Source: Thiopseudomonas sp964394445 (GTDB lineage: Bacteria > Pseudomonadota > Gammaproteobacteria > Pseudomonadales > Pseudomonadaceae). From it: a stretch of 37,198 nucleotides of DNA. The notes beneath the pieces were generated by a model. That model was not told the origin of the DNA. It worked only from the letters and a program-made list of their open reading frames with translations, and did no database searches. Location of the stretch: contig CAYMXO010000012.1 in assembly GCA_964394445.1 (NCBI GenBank), positions 1-37,198 on the forward strand, read 5' to 3'. Below, one piece after another: positions 16,106 through 23,729 of the stretch. The translations under genes were made by a program, and so were the position numbers. The first letter of the stretch is position 1. Each line of letters starts with the position of its first letter.

Positions 16106-17506
16106 TCAATAACGATAGGTATCCGGCTTGTACGGGCCATCCACGGGTACGCCAATATAATCAGCCTGTGCAGTCGTCATGCGGGTGATGACACCACCAA
16201 AGCCCTTGACCATTTCCAGCGCCACTTCTTCGTCCAGCTTTTTCGGCAGCACTTCAACGGTCAGTGCCTTGGCCTGGGCAGCCGCATCCAGGTCGGCAAA
16301 CTTGCGCTCGAACAGGTGGATTTGTGCCAGCACCTGGTTGGCGAACGAGCCGTCCATGATGCGGCTGGGGTGACCGGTGGCGTTGCCCAGGTTAACCAGA
16401 CGGCCTTCGGCGAGCAGGATCAGGTAATCGTCGTTGTGTGGATCGAAGCCGTCTTTGCCGGTGCGGTGGATCTTGTGCACCTGCGGCTTGACCTCTTCCC
16501 AGGCCCAGTTGGCACGCATGTAGGCTGTATCAATTTCGTTGTCAAAGTGGCCGATGTTGCAGACAACGGCACGCTTTTTCAGCGCTTTGAGCATGGGCGC
16601 ATCACAGACGTTGACGTTGCCGGTGGTGGTGACGATCAGGTCGATCTTGCCCAGAAGGTCGCGATCGATAGATGCGTCGGTGCCGTCGTTTGCACCGTTG
16701 ATATAGGGCGACACCAGCTCGAAGCCGTCCATGCAGGCCTGCATCGCGCAAATCGGGTCCACTTCGGTCACCTTGACGATCATGCCTTCCTGGCGCAGGG
16801 ACAGCGCTGAACCCTTGCCCACGTCACCGTAGCCGATCACCAGCGCCTGCTTGCCGGACAGCAGATGGTCGGTGCCGCGCTTGATGGCGTCGTTCAGGCT
16901 GTGACGGCAACCGTATTTATTGTCGTTCTTGCTCTTGGTCACCGAGTCGTTGACGTTGATGGCCGGCACTTTCAGCGTGCCTTTTTTCAGCATTTCCAGC
17001 AGACGGTGTACGCCAGTGGTGGTCTCTTCGGTGATGCCGTGGACGTTGTTCAGCACTTCGGGGAAACGTTCGTGCAGGATGGCGGTCAGGTCACCGCCGT
17101 CGTCCAGCACCATGTTGGCAGCCCAGGGCTGGCCATCCTTGAGGATGGTTTGCTCGATGCACCACTCGTACTCTTCTTCGGTTTCGCCCTTCCAGGCAAA
17201 CACCGGAATGCCGGCAGCGGCAATGGCGGCTGCAGCCTGGTCCTGGGTGGAGAAAATGTTGCACGACGACCAGCGCACTTCGGCACCCAGCTCAACCAGG
17301 GTTTCGATCAGCACGGCAGTCTGGATGGTCATGTGGATGCAGCCAAGGATTTTTGCACCCTTGAGCGGCTGTTCGGCGGCGTACTTGCGGCGCAGCCCCA
17401 TCAGTGCCGGCATTTCCGACTCGGCAATAATGATTTCCTTGCGGCCCCAGTCGGCCAGGTTGATGTCGGCAACTTTGTAATCGGTAAAACCGTGCGCAGC
17501 ACTCAT
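16106..17506 (-). CDS. ahcY: S-adenosylhomocysteine hydrolase
   Basis: About 466 residues. Cleaves S-adenosylhomocysteine to homocysteine and adenosine, using bound NAD, and so removes the inhibitor of methyltransferases. The start at 17506 (MSAAHGFTDYKVADINLADWG) is preceded by GGAGA; the ATG at 17521 is the likely ORF extension. Visible family marks are the substrate-domain CIHMTIQTAVLIETL, the NAD fold ALVIGYGDVGKGSA, SVTKSKNDNKYGCR and the C-terminal tail KPDTYRY that reaches the neighbouring subunit's NAD. The 40-residue insertion typical of bacterial/plant enzymes is present (LHERFPEVLNNVHGITEETT). The leader contains an SAH riboswitch. metF follows. Confidence 0.97.
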   Translation of the reverse strand: MSAAHGFTDYKVADINLADWGRKEIIIAESEMPALMGLRRKYAAEQPLKGAKILGCIHMTIQTAVLIETLVELGAEVRWSSCNIFSTQDQAAAAIAAAGIPVFAWKGETEEEYEWCIEQTILKDGQPWAANMVLDDGGDLTAILHERFPEVLNNVHGITEETTTGVHRLLEMLKKGTLKVPAINVNDSVTKSKNDNKYGCRHSLNDAIKRGTDHLLSGKQALVIGYGDVGKGSALSLRQEGMIVKVTEVDPICAMQACMDGFELVSPYINGANDGTDASIDRDLLGKIDLIVTTTGNVNVCDAPMLKALKKRAVVCNIGHFDNEIDTAYMRANWAWEEVKPQVHKIHRTGKDGFDPHNDDYLILLAEGRLVNLGNATGHPSRIMDGSFANQVLAQIHLFERKFADLDAAAQAKALTVEVLPKKLDEEVALEMVKGFGGVITRMTTAQADYIGVPVDGPYKPDTYRY

Positions 17507-17540
17507 GAACGAGTTCTCCATTCGTTAAAAACATATGCGA

Positions 17541-17628
17541 ATGGGCGCCGTTGCGAAGGTGCGGAGAAACCGCAAGAGAGGCCGCACGAGCCTGACAGAG
17601 AACCTGCTGCAGCGCCCCTCGTGCGGGA
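17541..17628 (-). promoter_or_regulatory. S-adenosylhomocysteine (SAH) riboswitch in the ahcY leader
   Basis: Reading the minus strand, stem P1 is CCGCACGAG/CTCGTGCGG (plus coordinates 17618-17626 with 17582-17590). Right after the 5' strand comes GGGCGCTGCAGC and before the 3' strand CAGGCTCG, the conserved core words of the class. Downstream, AACGGCGCCC (17543-17552) supplies GCGCCC, complementary to GGGCGC (17612-17617), the family pseudoknot. A small hairpin TGCGG/CCGCA (17560-17574) lies between. SAH binding is known to switch such leaders on, so ahcY, and metF if cotranscribed, should rise when SAH builds up. One position differs from the usual GAGGAGCGC (here GAGGGGCGC), which the GCGCCC partner matches. 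Confidence 0.9.
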
Positions 17629-17638
17629 ATGGGCAGGG

Positions 17639-17667
17639 ATTATAGCGGATTTGTAGCGCGGGTACAG
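17639..17667 (-). promoter_or_regulatory. Promoter of the ahcY riboswitch leader
   Basis: A consensus -10 TATAAT lies at 17639-17644 (minus strand), placing the RNA start just before the riboswitch P1 stem. The -35 region (17662-17667, CTGTAC) is a poor match at 17-base spacing, so an activator or an UP-like contact may be involved, or another -35 is used. Confidence 0.7.
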
Positions 17668-17750
17668 GATTTTGCTGGTGTAGGCACAACTCACCATGAT
17701 GCGCCGTTGAAAGCGGGGATGGCCGTGCCGCGCACAACCTGCACACACGC

Positions 17751-17776
17751 CTGGAGGAACGGCTTCAGCCGCGAAG
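17751..17776. repeat. Pseudomonas-type REP, copy 1
   Basis: Contains GGAGGAACGGCTTCAGCCG followed by CGAA, with the short imperfect hairpin CGGCTTCAGCCG. It matches the reverse complement of 19215-19238 at 21 of 24 positions and the widely known Pseudomonas REP core (GGAGCGGCTTnAGCCGCGAA). It lies between the divergent-looking ahcY leader and the 3' end of the EamA gene. Apart from this repeat, the riboswitch and the promoter, I see no gene in 17507-17930. Confidence 0.75.
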
Positions 17777-17930
17777 ATGTACAGATCGGGACACCGCAAG
17801 CAAGCTGCAACCCCGAAGGCCGGCCCACCACCGATGGGAAGTAAAATAACGCCAAAAGCATCCAGGTGAGCGAGTTTTCCGTAGGCAGACCCGCTCGCGC
17901 ATGACCAATTTCTGGTGGCTGCCGCATTGG

Positions 17931-18362
17931 TTAGCGTCTGAATGCCAGAACCAGCACACCACCGGCGATCATGGCAATACCGGACCATTCACGCAACGAG
18001 GGCCGCTCGCCGAGAAAGAGCACGGCAAACAGTACCACCAGTACAATGCTGAACTTGTCGATGGGTGCCACCTTGGCCGCCTCGCCCAGTTTCAGGGCGC
18101 GGAAATAACAAACCCAGGATGCGCCGGTGGCCAGCGCCGACAAGCCGAGAAACCACCAGGTCCGGGGTGACAGTGTCAGCGGATTGCTCCATTTGCCGGT
18201 TGCCATGACAAAAGCCGTCAGGACCAGCAGGATGATGGCGGTGCGGATCAGGGTCGCCAGATCCGAGTCCACATCCTGTACGCCCAGTTTGACAAAGATC
18301 GCGGTCAGGGCGGCAAAAACGGCGGACAACAGCGCCCAGTAAAACCAGCTTTCGGTGGGCAT
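17931..18362 (-). CDS. Half-size EamA/DMT-family transporter
   Basis: 143 residues with four to five hydrophobic helices; one EamA repeat instead of the two found in most drug/metabolite transporters. The start at 18362 (MPTESWFYWALLSAV) has GGAG upstream. The family pattern AALTAIFVKLGVQDVDSDLATLIRT at the beginning and APIDKFSIVLVVLFAVLFLGERPS near the end, with the conserved Lys/Asp and GER words, identifies it. Such short members act as homodimers. Not part of an operon here: a REP region lies downstream and about 300 bases upstream. Substrate unknown. Confidence 0.85.
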   Translation of the reverse strand: MPTESWFYWALLSAVFAALTAIFVKLGVQDVDSDLATLIRTAIILLVLTAFVMATGKWSNPLTLSPRTWWFLGLSALATGASWVCYFRALKLGEAAKVAPIDKFSIVLVVLFAVLFLGERPSLREWSGIAMIAGGVLVLAFRR

Positions 18363-18668
18363 GGTGGGGCTCCAGTGAGGGCGGAAACGATGAGAATATT
18401 GCTGCAACTTCTGTCTTCAGGCGCTCGACAGGCTGTGCAGGAAGACAAAATTATACATGCAGACCGTGCATGTGGATGCAGCGGGCATCTGGTTTTGCAG
18501 CCGTCGACAAGCACGGGTTTTGGGCCGGACGGACGTTTGCCCGGCATGGCTGGTACAGCGACAGGCCAATGCTTGTTGCCGGCAACCTTAAGGTTTTGCG
18601 CGGGAGCTGTTAATCTTGCCGCCCTGAAAGGCGGGCTTGCCCGCGTGGCTGCTGCAATGGGATACAGA
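18363..18668. other. Intergenic region between divergent EamA and cytochrome lipoprotein genes
   Basis: An open frame runs through in the plus direction into the cytochrome gene, but it lacks a ribosome site and its residues look random, so I do not call a gene. The region must contain both promoters; I do not see a convincing -35/-10 pair. Confidence 0.5.
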
Positions 18669-19112
18669 ATGTTGAAGAAATTGATTGTACTTGCGACCTT
18701 GTTGGCCCTGGCTGGCTGCGGCGGTGTGGATCCGGACTCGCCGCTGGGCAAGCGCAAAGCGGCATTCAAGGAAATGCTCAACCTGAGTGAAGACCTGGGT
18801 GGCATGCTGCGTGGACGCATTGCCTTTGACGAGGCAGTTTTTGTCGAAAAGGCACGCCGCCTGGACGAGGTTTCGAAGGAGCCCTGGCAGCATTTCGACA
18901 GCGAGGCCAAGGAGTCAAAAAGCTCGGCGCGTGATGATGTCTGGCAACAGCGTGAGCGTTTCATGCAGCTGGCCCGGGAGCTGGAAGATACCACCAGCCT
19001 GCTGGTCAGGAGTGCCGAGCAGGAGCAGGTGAACCCGGATGCACTGGGTGTGCGGGTGGATGTGGTGGAAAAAGCCTGCGAAAATTGCCATCAGGCGTTT
19101 CGTATTTACTGA
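18669..19112 (+). CDS. Class II c-type cytochrome lipoprotein (cytochrome c'-like)
   Basis: 147 residues starting at MLKKLIVLATLLALAGC, a lipoprotein signal with lipidated Cys17. The mature part is helical and charged, and ends with CENCH (Cys137, Cys140, His141) followed by QAFRIY. Heme attachment at the very C-terminus after a four-helix bundle is the layout of class II cytochromes (c', c-556), where the pattern CxxCHxxFR is typical. It should be anchored to a membrane facing the periplasm. Cytochromes c' bind NO, but the residues that decide this cannot be read here. A start at 18657 would add four residues. No operon partner is visible; a REP lies downstream. Confidence 0.82.
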   Translation: MLKKLIVLATLLALAGCGGVDPDSPLGKRKAAFKEMLNLSEDLGGMLRGRIAFDEAVFVEKARRLDEVSKEPWQHFDSEAKESKSSARDDVWQQRERFMQLARELEDTTSLLVRSAEQEQVNPDALGVRVDVVEKACENCHQAFRIY

Positions 19113-19214
19113 TTGTTTGCCGGCATGGCCAGCCCCCGGTGATACGGTCAAACTTCGATGGTGTGGACAGCCTTCGGGGTTGCTGCTTGCTTTTGATGTC
19201 CGGATCCGGGCATG

Positions 19215-19238
19215 TTCGCGGCTAAAGCCGCTCCTGCA
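19215..19238. repeat. Pseudomonas-type REP, copy 2 (opposite orientation)
   Basis: TTCGCGGCTAAAGCCGCTCC is the standard Pseudomonas REP core with hairpin GCGGCTAAAGCCGC. It is the reverse complement of the element at 17751-17776 with three differences. It lies between the convergent cytochrome lipoprotein and ligB genes. Confidence 0.8.
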
Positions 19239-19286
19239 AATGCGCGCTCATGCATATCAGCTGTGTTGAATGGAGCCACGGAATCT

Positions 19287-21020
19287 CTAGCGTATTTGTC
19301 CTGTAGCGGGTTCCCGGGTGACCGGCTGTTGCCCGCTGCTATCTGCAAATCCGTCAATTCCGGCACGTGCCAGCTGGCGGGCAATGGCCTGCAGTTCCGG
19401 GTGCTGAAAAAACGCCTGCAGCGTTTTAGCGGCAGGCTCTCCGTAGCCACGCTGTTGCCAGCCGGCCAGATCCAGCCGTGCCAGGCTGGCCCAGTCGTCA
19501 CCCGCCCGCAAGCGCAAGACGGGTGGTACACCCAGGGCGATTAGCCAGCGCTCCATGGATTGCCGGCGGGCGTGCTGAAACGCAACCAGCAGATGCTCGC
19601 TCCGTTTGTCACCCACCCCATGCAGGGTGCGCAGCTGATCAGGTTGCAGATCCAGCCAGCCGGTCAGCCCGTGGAGCAGTCCTGCTTCAATCAGTAATGA
19701 CCAGCTGCCCTTGCCAACGCCGGCCATACCGAGCCCGCGTTTGCTGCCCAGCCACTGCAGGCGCGCCAAAAATTGCTGCTCGCAGCCCGGTCCGGGCTGA
19801 AAGCAGCTCAAGACGTGATACCGGGCCGGGTCGGGCAGGGCGGGCGTCACCCGCTGTGGTCCGCGCCAGGCAATGCCGGTTACTTGTGGAATGGCATGGC
19901 CGGACAGACGCAGACTGACATGGTCGCCAGTGGCGACATCCAGCTGCTGCAGGCGTTGCAGCGAACCCAGACTGACGCGGCTGATCCGCTTGCCATCCAG
20001 CTCTACGGGCTCCAGTGCGGCAATCGGCGTGATGCGCCCGGTGCGGCCGACATTGAATTCGAAGCGCAAAACTCGCGCTACGGTTTGACTGAGCGGGTAT
20101 TTCCATGCCACTGCCCACGCCGGCGGGTAGGCGTGTTGCAGCTGGCTGGCCGGGCGGACTCCCTGACGGATTACCACGCCATCGCTGGCAAAGGGTAACG
20201 GATTGTTGAACCAGTGTTGTCGCCAACGGCTGATACTGTCGAAACCGGCAACCGGCTGGCTGTACTTTTTGCTGTCGCCAAAGCCCAGCGCCCCCAGTTG
20301 CTCCAGCCGCTCGTCCATTTGTTCTGGGCCGTCGGGCCATTCCCAGACAAACAGCCCGATCCGCTCACCGGTCGCCTGATCAAGGTAACTGCGGTTGAGC
20401 CAGCCGGCCACCGAGCTACGCGCCTGATGGCTGCCATTTTCTGACTGGATGTGTCGCTCCAGCTTCTGGTACAGCTCGCCCTGGAGGTGGGCATCCAAGG
20501 CGACCGGGAGTTGCTGCGGGATGGCGGCAATGGCCCTTGCGTGTGCGAGCCAGCTGCGGCCATGGCGCCCGTCGCCGCGACTGATGACCTGCTGCAATCG
20601 CCCTTGCCGGTAAACCAGGGTCACCGCCACTCCGTCGAGTTTTGGTTGAACCCAAAGATTCTGCCGGCCTTTTAGCCATTGCCGTACCTGTGCTGCAGTG
20701 AGCTTCTCCAGGCCCATTTGTGTGTAGCGGTGGGCTGCATCAAAACTGCTGTCTTGCGGCAGTAAAACGGCATCGGGCTGCTTGCCGCTGCATTCTTGCC
20801 AGCGTTGCAGCTGCAGCCGGGCCTGATCATAGATCTCGTCGGCCACAGGGCTGCGGCCTTCCACATGATAGGCATGGTCCCACTGTGCGAGCTGTTGCTG
20901 CAGGTGTGAAATTTGTTGCTGGTATCCGGCTTGTGACCCGTCCGGGCACAGCGCCCCGGCGTTGAGGGTTCTGGCCAGACAAACCAGTAGCCAGCATGAA
21001 TAAAGCACTCCTTTGCGCAT
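19287..21020 (-). CDS. ligB: NAD-dependent DNA ligase LigB
   Basis: 577 residues, close to E. coli LigB length. The adenylation lysine is in KLDG (Lys127), followed by the nucleotidyltransferase pattern (QVISRGDGRHG, LQGELY, GVVIRQGVRP, AWKYPL) and an OB fold (RVSLGSLQRL). Helix-hairpin-helix motifs near the end (LRTLHGVGDKRSEHL) are present, while the zinc finger and BRCT domain of LigA are missing, as expected for LigB. The N-terminus looks like a secretion signal (MRKGVLYSCWLLVCLARTLN), a peculiarity that LigB proteins of enterobacteria also show. GGAGG lies nine bases before the ATG. The biological role of LigB is not settled; LigA should be elsewhere. Confidence 0.93.
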   Translation of the reverse strand: MRKGVLYSCWLLVCLARTLNAGALCPDGSQAGYQQQISHLQQQLAQWDHAYHVEGRSPVADEIYDQARLQLQRWQECSGKQPDAVLLPQDSSFDAAHRYTQMGLEKLTAAQVRQWLKGRQNLWVQPKLDGVAVTLVYRQGRLQQVISRGDGRHGRSWLAHARAIAAIPQQLPVALDAHLQGELYQKLERHIQSENGSHQARSSVAGWLNRSYLDQATGERIGLFVWEWPDGPEQMDERLEQLGALGFGDSKKYSQPVAGFDSISRWRQHWFNNPLPFASDGVVIRQGVRPASQLQHAYPPAWAVAWKYPLSQTVARVLRFEFNVGRTGRITPIAALEPVELDGKRISRVSLGSLQRLQQLDVATGDHVSLRLSGHAIPQVTGIAWRGPQRVTPALPDPARYHVLSCFQPGPGCEQQFLARLQWLGSKRGLGMAGVGKGSWSLLIEAGLLHGLTGWLDLQPDQLRTLHGVGDKRSEHLLVAFQHARRQSMERWLIALGVPPVLRLRAGDDWASLARLDLAGWQQRGYGEPAAKTLQAFFQHPELQAIARQLARAGIDGFADSSGQQPVTREPATGQIR

Positions 21021-21117
21021 TCTGTTTGCCTCCCTGGCGGTGTCGCGATCTTTTGGTTATCTTCGAGTCTAGTGCGCCGTTTTTATCTGACCGTAAAATA
21101 TTTGCGGCACTGGCTGT

Positions 21118-22440
21118 TTATTGTTGCCAGCCGGTTGGCAGGCTGACGCTGACCCTGAGTCCGCCCAGGGGGCTTTCCTGCAGTTCGATGCTGCCGTGCA
21201 GTGCGTTGACAATGTCGTGCACGATCGCCAGGCCCAGGCCATGTCCGGGCGTGCTCTCGTCCTCGCGTCGCCCACGCTGCAATACCTGCGGACGCTGCTC
21301 TGCGGGAATGCCCGGACCGTCATCATCGACATGAAGCAGTAGCTGGCGTGCCTGTAATTGCAGCTGCAGCCGCACCCTGCCGTGCGCCCATTTACCGGCA
21401 TTGTCGAGCAGGTTGCCCAGCAGTTCCAGCAGATCGTTGCGGTCGAACGGAACCTGCAACCCCCTGTCCGCCTGATAGCTGAAGCGGATGTGTGGGCCAT
21501 GGATTTGTTGCATCAGCTGAAACAGGTCGGCAATCTCCTGGTCGCAGGCAAACATGTGGCCGCTACACTGTTCGCCGGCAAGACGGGCCCGGTTGAGCTC
21601 CCGCTCGATCCGCTGACCGATGACCTGGAGTTGCTCCTGCAGGATCTGCAGCAGTTGTGGATGATCTTGCAGCTCGGGCCGGGCCTGCAGGCTGGACAAT
21701 ACTGCCAGTGGCGTTTTTAATGCATGGCCAAGATTGCCGGCGGCGTTGCGCGAACGTTTCAGCTGCTCGTCAATGTGGTGCAGCAGCTGGTTGATTTGCC
21801 CGACCAGAGGCTGCATTTCTTCCGGCACGGTGGCATCCAGTTGCTGGCGCTGCCCGTTTTCCAGTTCAACCAGTTGGTGCCGGGCCTGCTCTAGCGGCTT
21901 CAGCGCCCGCCGGATCAGTCGCCATTGCAGAAAGATGATCAGCAACAAGGTTGCCGCGCCAAACGACAGGCCCCAGCGGCGGGCGCTGTAGAAGCGCTCC
22001 AGCACCGGCTGGTAGTCTTCTGCCACCGTTACCGTCACGGGAATCCCTTCCACCCGGTAGTTTTGCCGGTAGCCTAGCAATAACTGCCCGTTGGGACCGG
22101 AAAACAACTGGCTGGCCGCGGGCTGCTCCTGCGGCCAGGTGAAATCCCACAGTGAGCGTGAGCGTGTGCGTTCACCATCGATTTCGATGATGAAGTAATG
22201 GCCCGAAAACGGTTGCAGGAACAGTGCATCGTGGTGCCGCTCATTGACCACCAGTTCATCGTCGTCGTCACGGATTAGTGCCGACAGCAGACTCTCGGCC
22301 TGCTCCTGCAGCTGCAGGCGGGTGTGTTCACGCAGGCTGTGGTCCAGCCAGAACAGGCCGATCTGGGCGAGGATGGCGCCGGTCACCAGCAGCATCAGCG
22401 CAAGGCTGACCAGCAGGCGGCGGGCAATCGAATGTTTCAT
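21118..22440 (-). CDS. Sensor histidine kinase, PhoQ/PmrB/QseC class
   Basis: 440 residues. A first helix (about 9-30), a periplasmic sensor (about 31-155), a second helix (156-172), a HAMP-like linker, the phosphoacceptor box NLGHALKTPLAVL with His239, and an ATPase domain with N box LLDNAGKWA, G1 DDDGPGIP and G2 GHGLGLAIV. The sensor contains an acidic run DDDDE at residues 58-62 and a further cluster of His/Asp (ERHHD), reminiscent of the acidic patch by which PhoQ senses Mg2+ or cationic peptides; the comparison is mine. Its ATG overlaps the stop of the response-regulator gene (ATGA). Signal and target genes are unknown. Confidence 0.9.
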   Translation of the reverse strand: MKHSIARRLLVSLALMLLVTGAILAQIGLFWLDHSLREHTRLQLQEQAESLLSALIRDDDDELVVNERHHDALFLQPFSGHYFIIEIDGERTRSRSLWDFTWPQEQPAASQLFSGPNGQLLLGYRQNYRVEGIPVTVTVAEDYQPVLERFYSARRWGLSFGAATLLLIIFLQWRLIRRALKPLEQARHQLVELENGQRQQLDATVPEEMQPLVGQINQLLHHIDEQLKRSRNAAGNLGHALKTPLAVLSSLQARPELQDHPQLLQILQEQLQVIGQRIERELNRARLAGEQCSGHMFACDQEIADLFQLMQQIHGPHIRFSYQADRGLQVPFDRNDLLELLGNLLDNAGKWAHGRVRLQLQLQARQLLLHVDDDGPGIPAEQRPQVLQRGRREDESTPGHGLGLAIVHDIVNALHGSIELQESPLGGLRVSVSLPTGWQQ

Positions 22441-23105
22441 TGCTCCAGCCCGGTGAAGCGGTAGCCCTGTCCGCGGCGGGTTTCAATGCAGCCATGGCCC
22501 AGCTTGCGGCGCAGGTGGCTGACGTATACCTCGACCACGTTGGAGTCAGGCTCTGCTTCACCGTCATACAGGTGCTCCTGCAGATGGCTTTTGCTCAGCA
22601 GCCGGCCCGGGTGCAGCATGAAATAGCGCAACAGGGCAAACTCGGCGGCAGTCAGTTCAACCTCGCCCGACTCAAGGCAGGCACACTGGCGGCCTTCGTC
22701 CAGCCGGATGCCGCCGACTTCCAGCACGCTGTCGTTGCTATGCCCGTGGCTGCGGCGCAGCAGGGCCTGGATACGCAACAGCAGCTCCTGCGGATGAAAA
22801 GGCTTGCACAGGTAGTCGTCCGCGCCTGCCTTAAGACCGTCAATCCGTTCGCTCCAGCTGCTGCGGGCGGTCAGGATCAGCACCGCCAGCGGCAACCCGT
22901 CACTGCGCCACTGACGCAGCACATCCAGCCCGGACATACCCGGCAGGCCCAGGTCAAGAATGGCCAGGTCGTAGGGTTCGATGGCACCCTGTACAACGGC
23001 ATCGCGGCCGTCAGCCAGCCAGTCCACCGCATAACCCTGCTGCTTCAGGCTGGCACAAAGCTCGTCGGCCAGCGACACGTTGTCTTCCACCAGTAACAGG
23101 CGCAT
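22437..23105 (-). CDS. OmpR-family response regulator, PmrA/QseB type
   Basis: 222 residues. The receiver has the acidic pair Glu7-Asp8, phosphorylation site Asp51 (ILDLGLPG), Thr in LILTAR and Lys in CKPFHPQELL. The C-terminal winged helix ends with the recognition pattern SNVVEVYVSHLRRKLG and IETRRGQGYRF. The gene lies two bases after the PepSY gene and overlaps the kinase gene by four, so the three are one operon. A direct repeat CTTAAC-N5-CTTAAT over the operon promoter fits the PmrA/QseB DNA-binding habit and suggests autoregulation. Whether it is orthologous to PmrA, PhoP or QseB cannot be settled by eye. Confidence 0.92.
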   Translation of the reverse strand: MRLLLVEDNVSLADELCASLKQQGYAVDWLADGRDAVVQGAIEPYDLAILDLGLPGMSGLDVLRQWRSDGLPLAVLILTARSSWSERIDGLKAGADDYLCKPFHPQELLLRIQALLRRSHGHSNDSVLEVGGIRLDEGRQCACLESGEVELTAAEFALLRYFMLHPGRLLSKSHLQEHLYDGEAEPDSNVVEVYVSHLRRKLGHGCIETRRGQGYRFTGLEQ

Positions 23106-23107
23106 GG

Positions 23108-23434
23108 TCAGTTCTTTTCCTTGTCTCGCAGCAGCTCGCCGTTTTCTGCATCAAAGTATAGCTTGCGTATCTCGCCATCAAGGGTCAGCAGTTGCAGTTT
23201 GTAAACATAGCGCTGCCGTTTGTGCTTCAGTTTCATTTCCAGCAGCCTGGACTGTGGATAGTGGCTGAACGCCCGGTCCAGCAGTTGTTGTGCCGGCAGG
23301 ATCCGGCCTTGCCGGCTCATGTCCAGTGCATGCATGTGGTCGAGGCTGTCTGCCTGCAGCGGCGCGGTAACGAGCAGTGACAGTACGGCTCCGGCCAGCA
23401 GGCCGGGAAGGCGGGGTCTTTGGTGTCCGGGCAT
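23108..23434 (-). CDS. Exported PepSY-domain protein, first gene of the two-component operon
   Basis: 108 residues. A signal peptide (hydrophobic core about residues 11-24, cleavage near LQA-DS) precedes one small PepSY-like domain: an amphipathic helix (RILPAQQLLDRAF) and beta strands (RLLEMKLKHKRQRYVYKL, GEIRKLYFDAENGELL). Ends in a charged tail. PepSY proteins are often coded beside OmpR-type two-component systems and are thought to modulate proteases or the sensor in the periplasm. Here it is upstream of the regulator with only two bases between, so it is probably a periplasmic accessory of this kinase. Confidence 0.85.
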   Translation of the reverse strand: MPGHQRPRLPGLLAGAVLSLLVTAPLQADSLDHMHALDMSRQGRILPAQQLLDRAFSHYPQSRLLEMKLKHKRQRYVYKLQLLTLDGEIRKLYFDAENGELLRDKEKN

Positions 23435-23486
23435 GACTTGTACTCCATGTGGATGGGAGGGGCACAGGTGCTACCTGCACACACCC

Positions 23487-23518
23487 ATCATACGCCGGCA
23501 GCTTAACTGAAACTTAAT
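23487..23518 (-). promoter_or_regulatory. Promoter with PmrA/QseB-like direct repeat before the PepSY-regulator-kinase operon
   Basis: On the plus strand CTTAAC (23502-23507), five bases, CTTAAT (23513-23518); the same site reads ATTAAG-N5-GTTAAG on the minus strand. A -10 TATGAT lies at 23487-23492 (minus strand), so the distal half-site falls on the -35 position. Two CTTAA words 11 bases apart overlapping the -35 are the known layout of PmrA and QseB targets. Confidence 0.6.
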
Positions 23519-23682
23519 TGTGCTGGTGCATGGTACAGAACAGAAAACACGGGAATAACATCACCCTGTTGGCTCCGGACGGTTGAATGTTTGCCGCGCT
23601 CTGTACGGGTTCTGGCAAAAACTTTACAAAGTCATGATTCTGGTCAACTTTGATTTTGGGCAAGGGAGCTGCAGGCTGGATA

Positions 23683-23698
23683 TGTGATGATCATCACA
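23683..23698. promoter_or_regulatory. Perfect CRP/Vfr-type palindrome upstream of the P450 gene
   Basis: TGTGATGATCATCACA is a complete palindrome that fits TGTGA-N6-TCACA exactly. It ends 31 bases before the P450 start codon, which is close enough for a repressor role or for activation only if transcription starts very near the gene. It could instead be a site for another dimeric regulator. The rest of 23519-23729 shows no gene. Confidence 0.55.
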
Positions 23699-23729
23699 AT
23701 TCAAAATGCATGGCGAAGGAGGCACGATA

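Noticed and set aside
18375..18668. In-frame upstream extension of the cytochrome lipoprotein
   Set aside because: Would hide a clear lipoprotein signal; residues look random and no ribosome site is seen.
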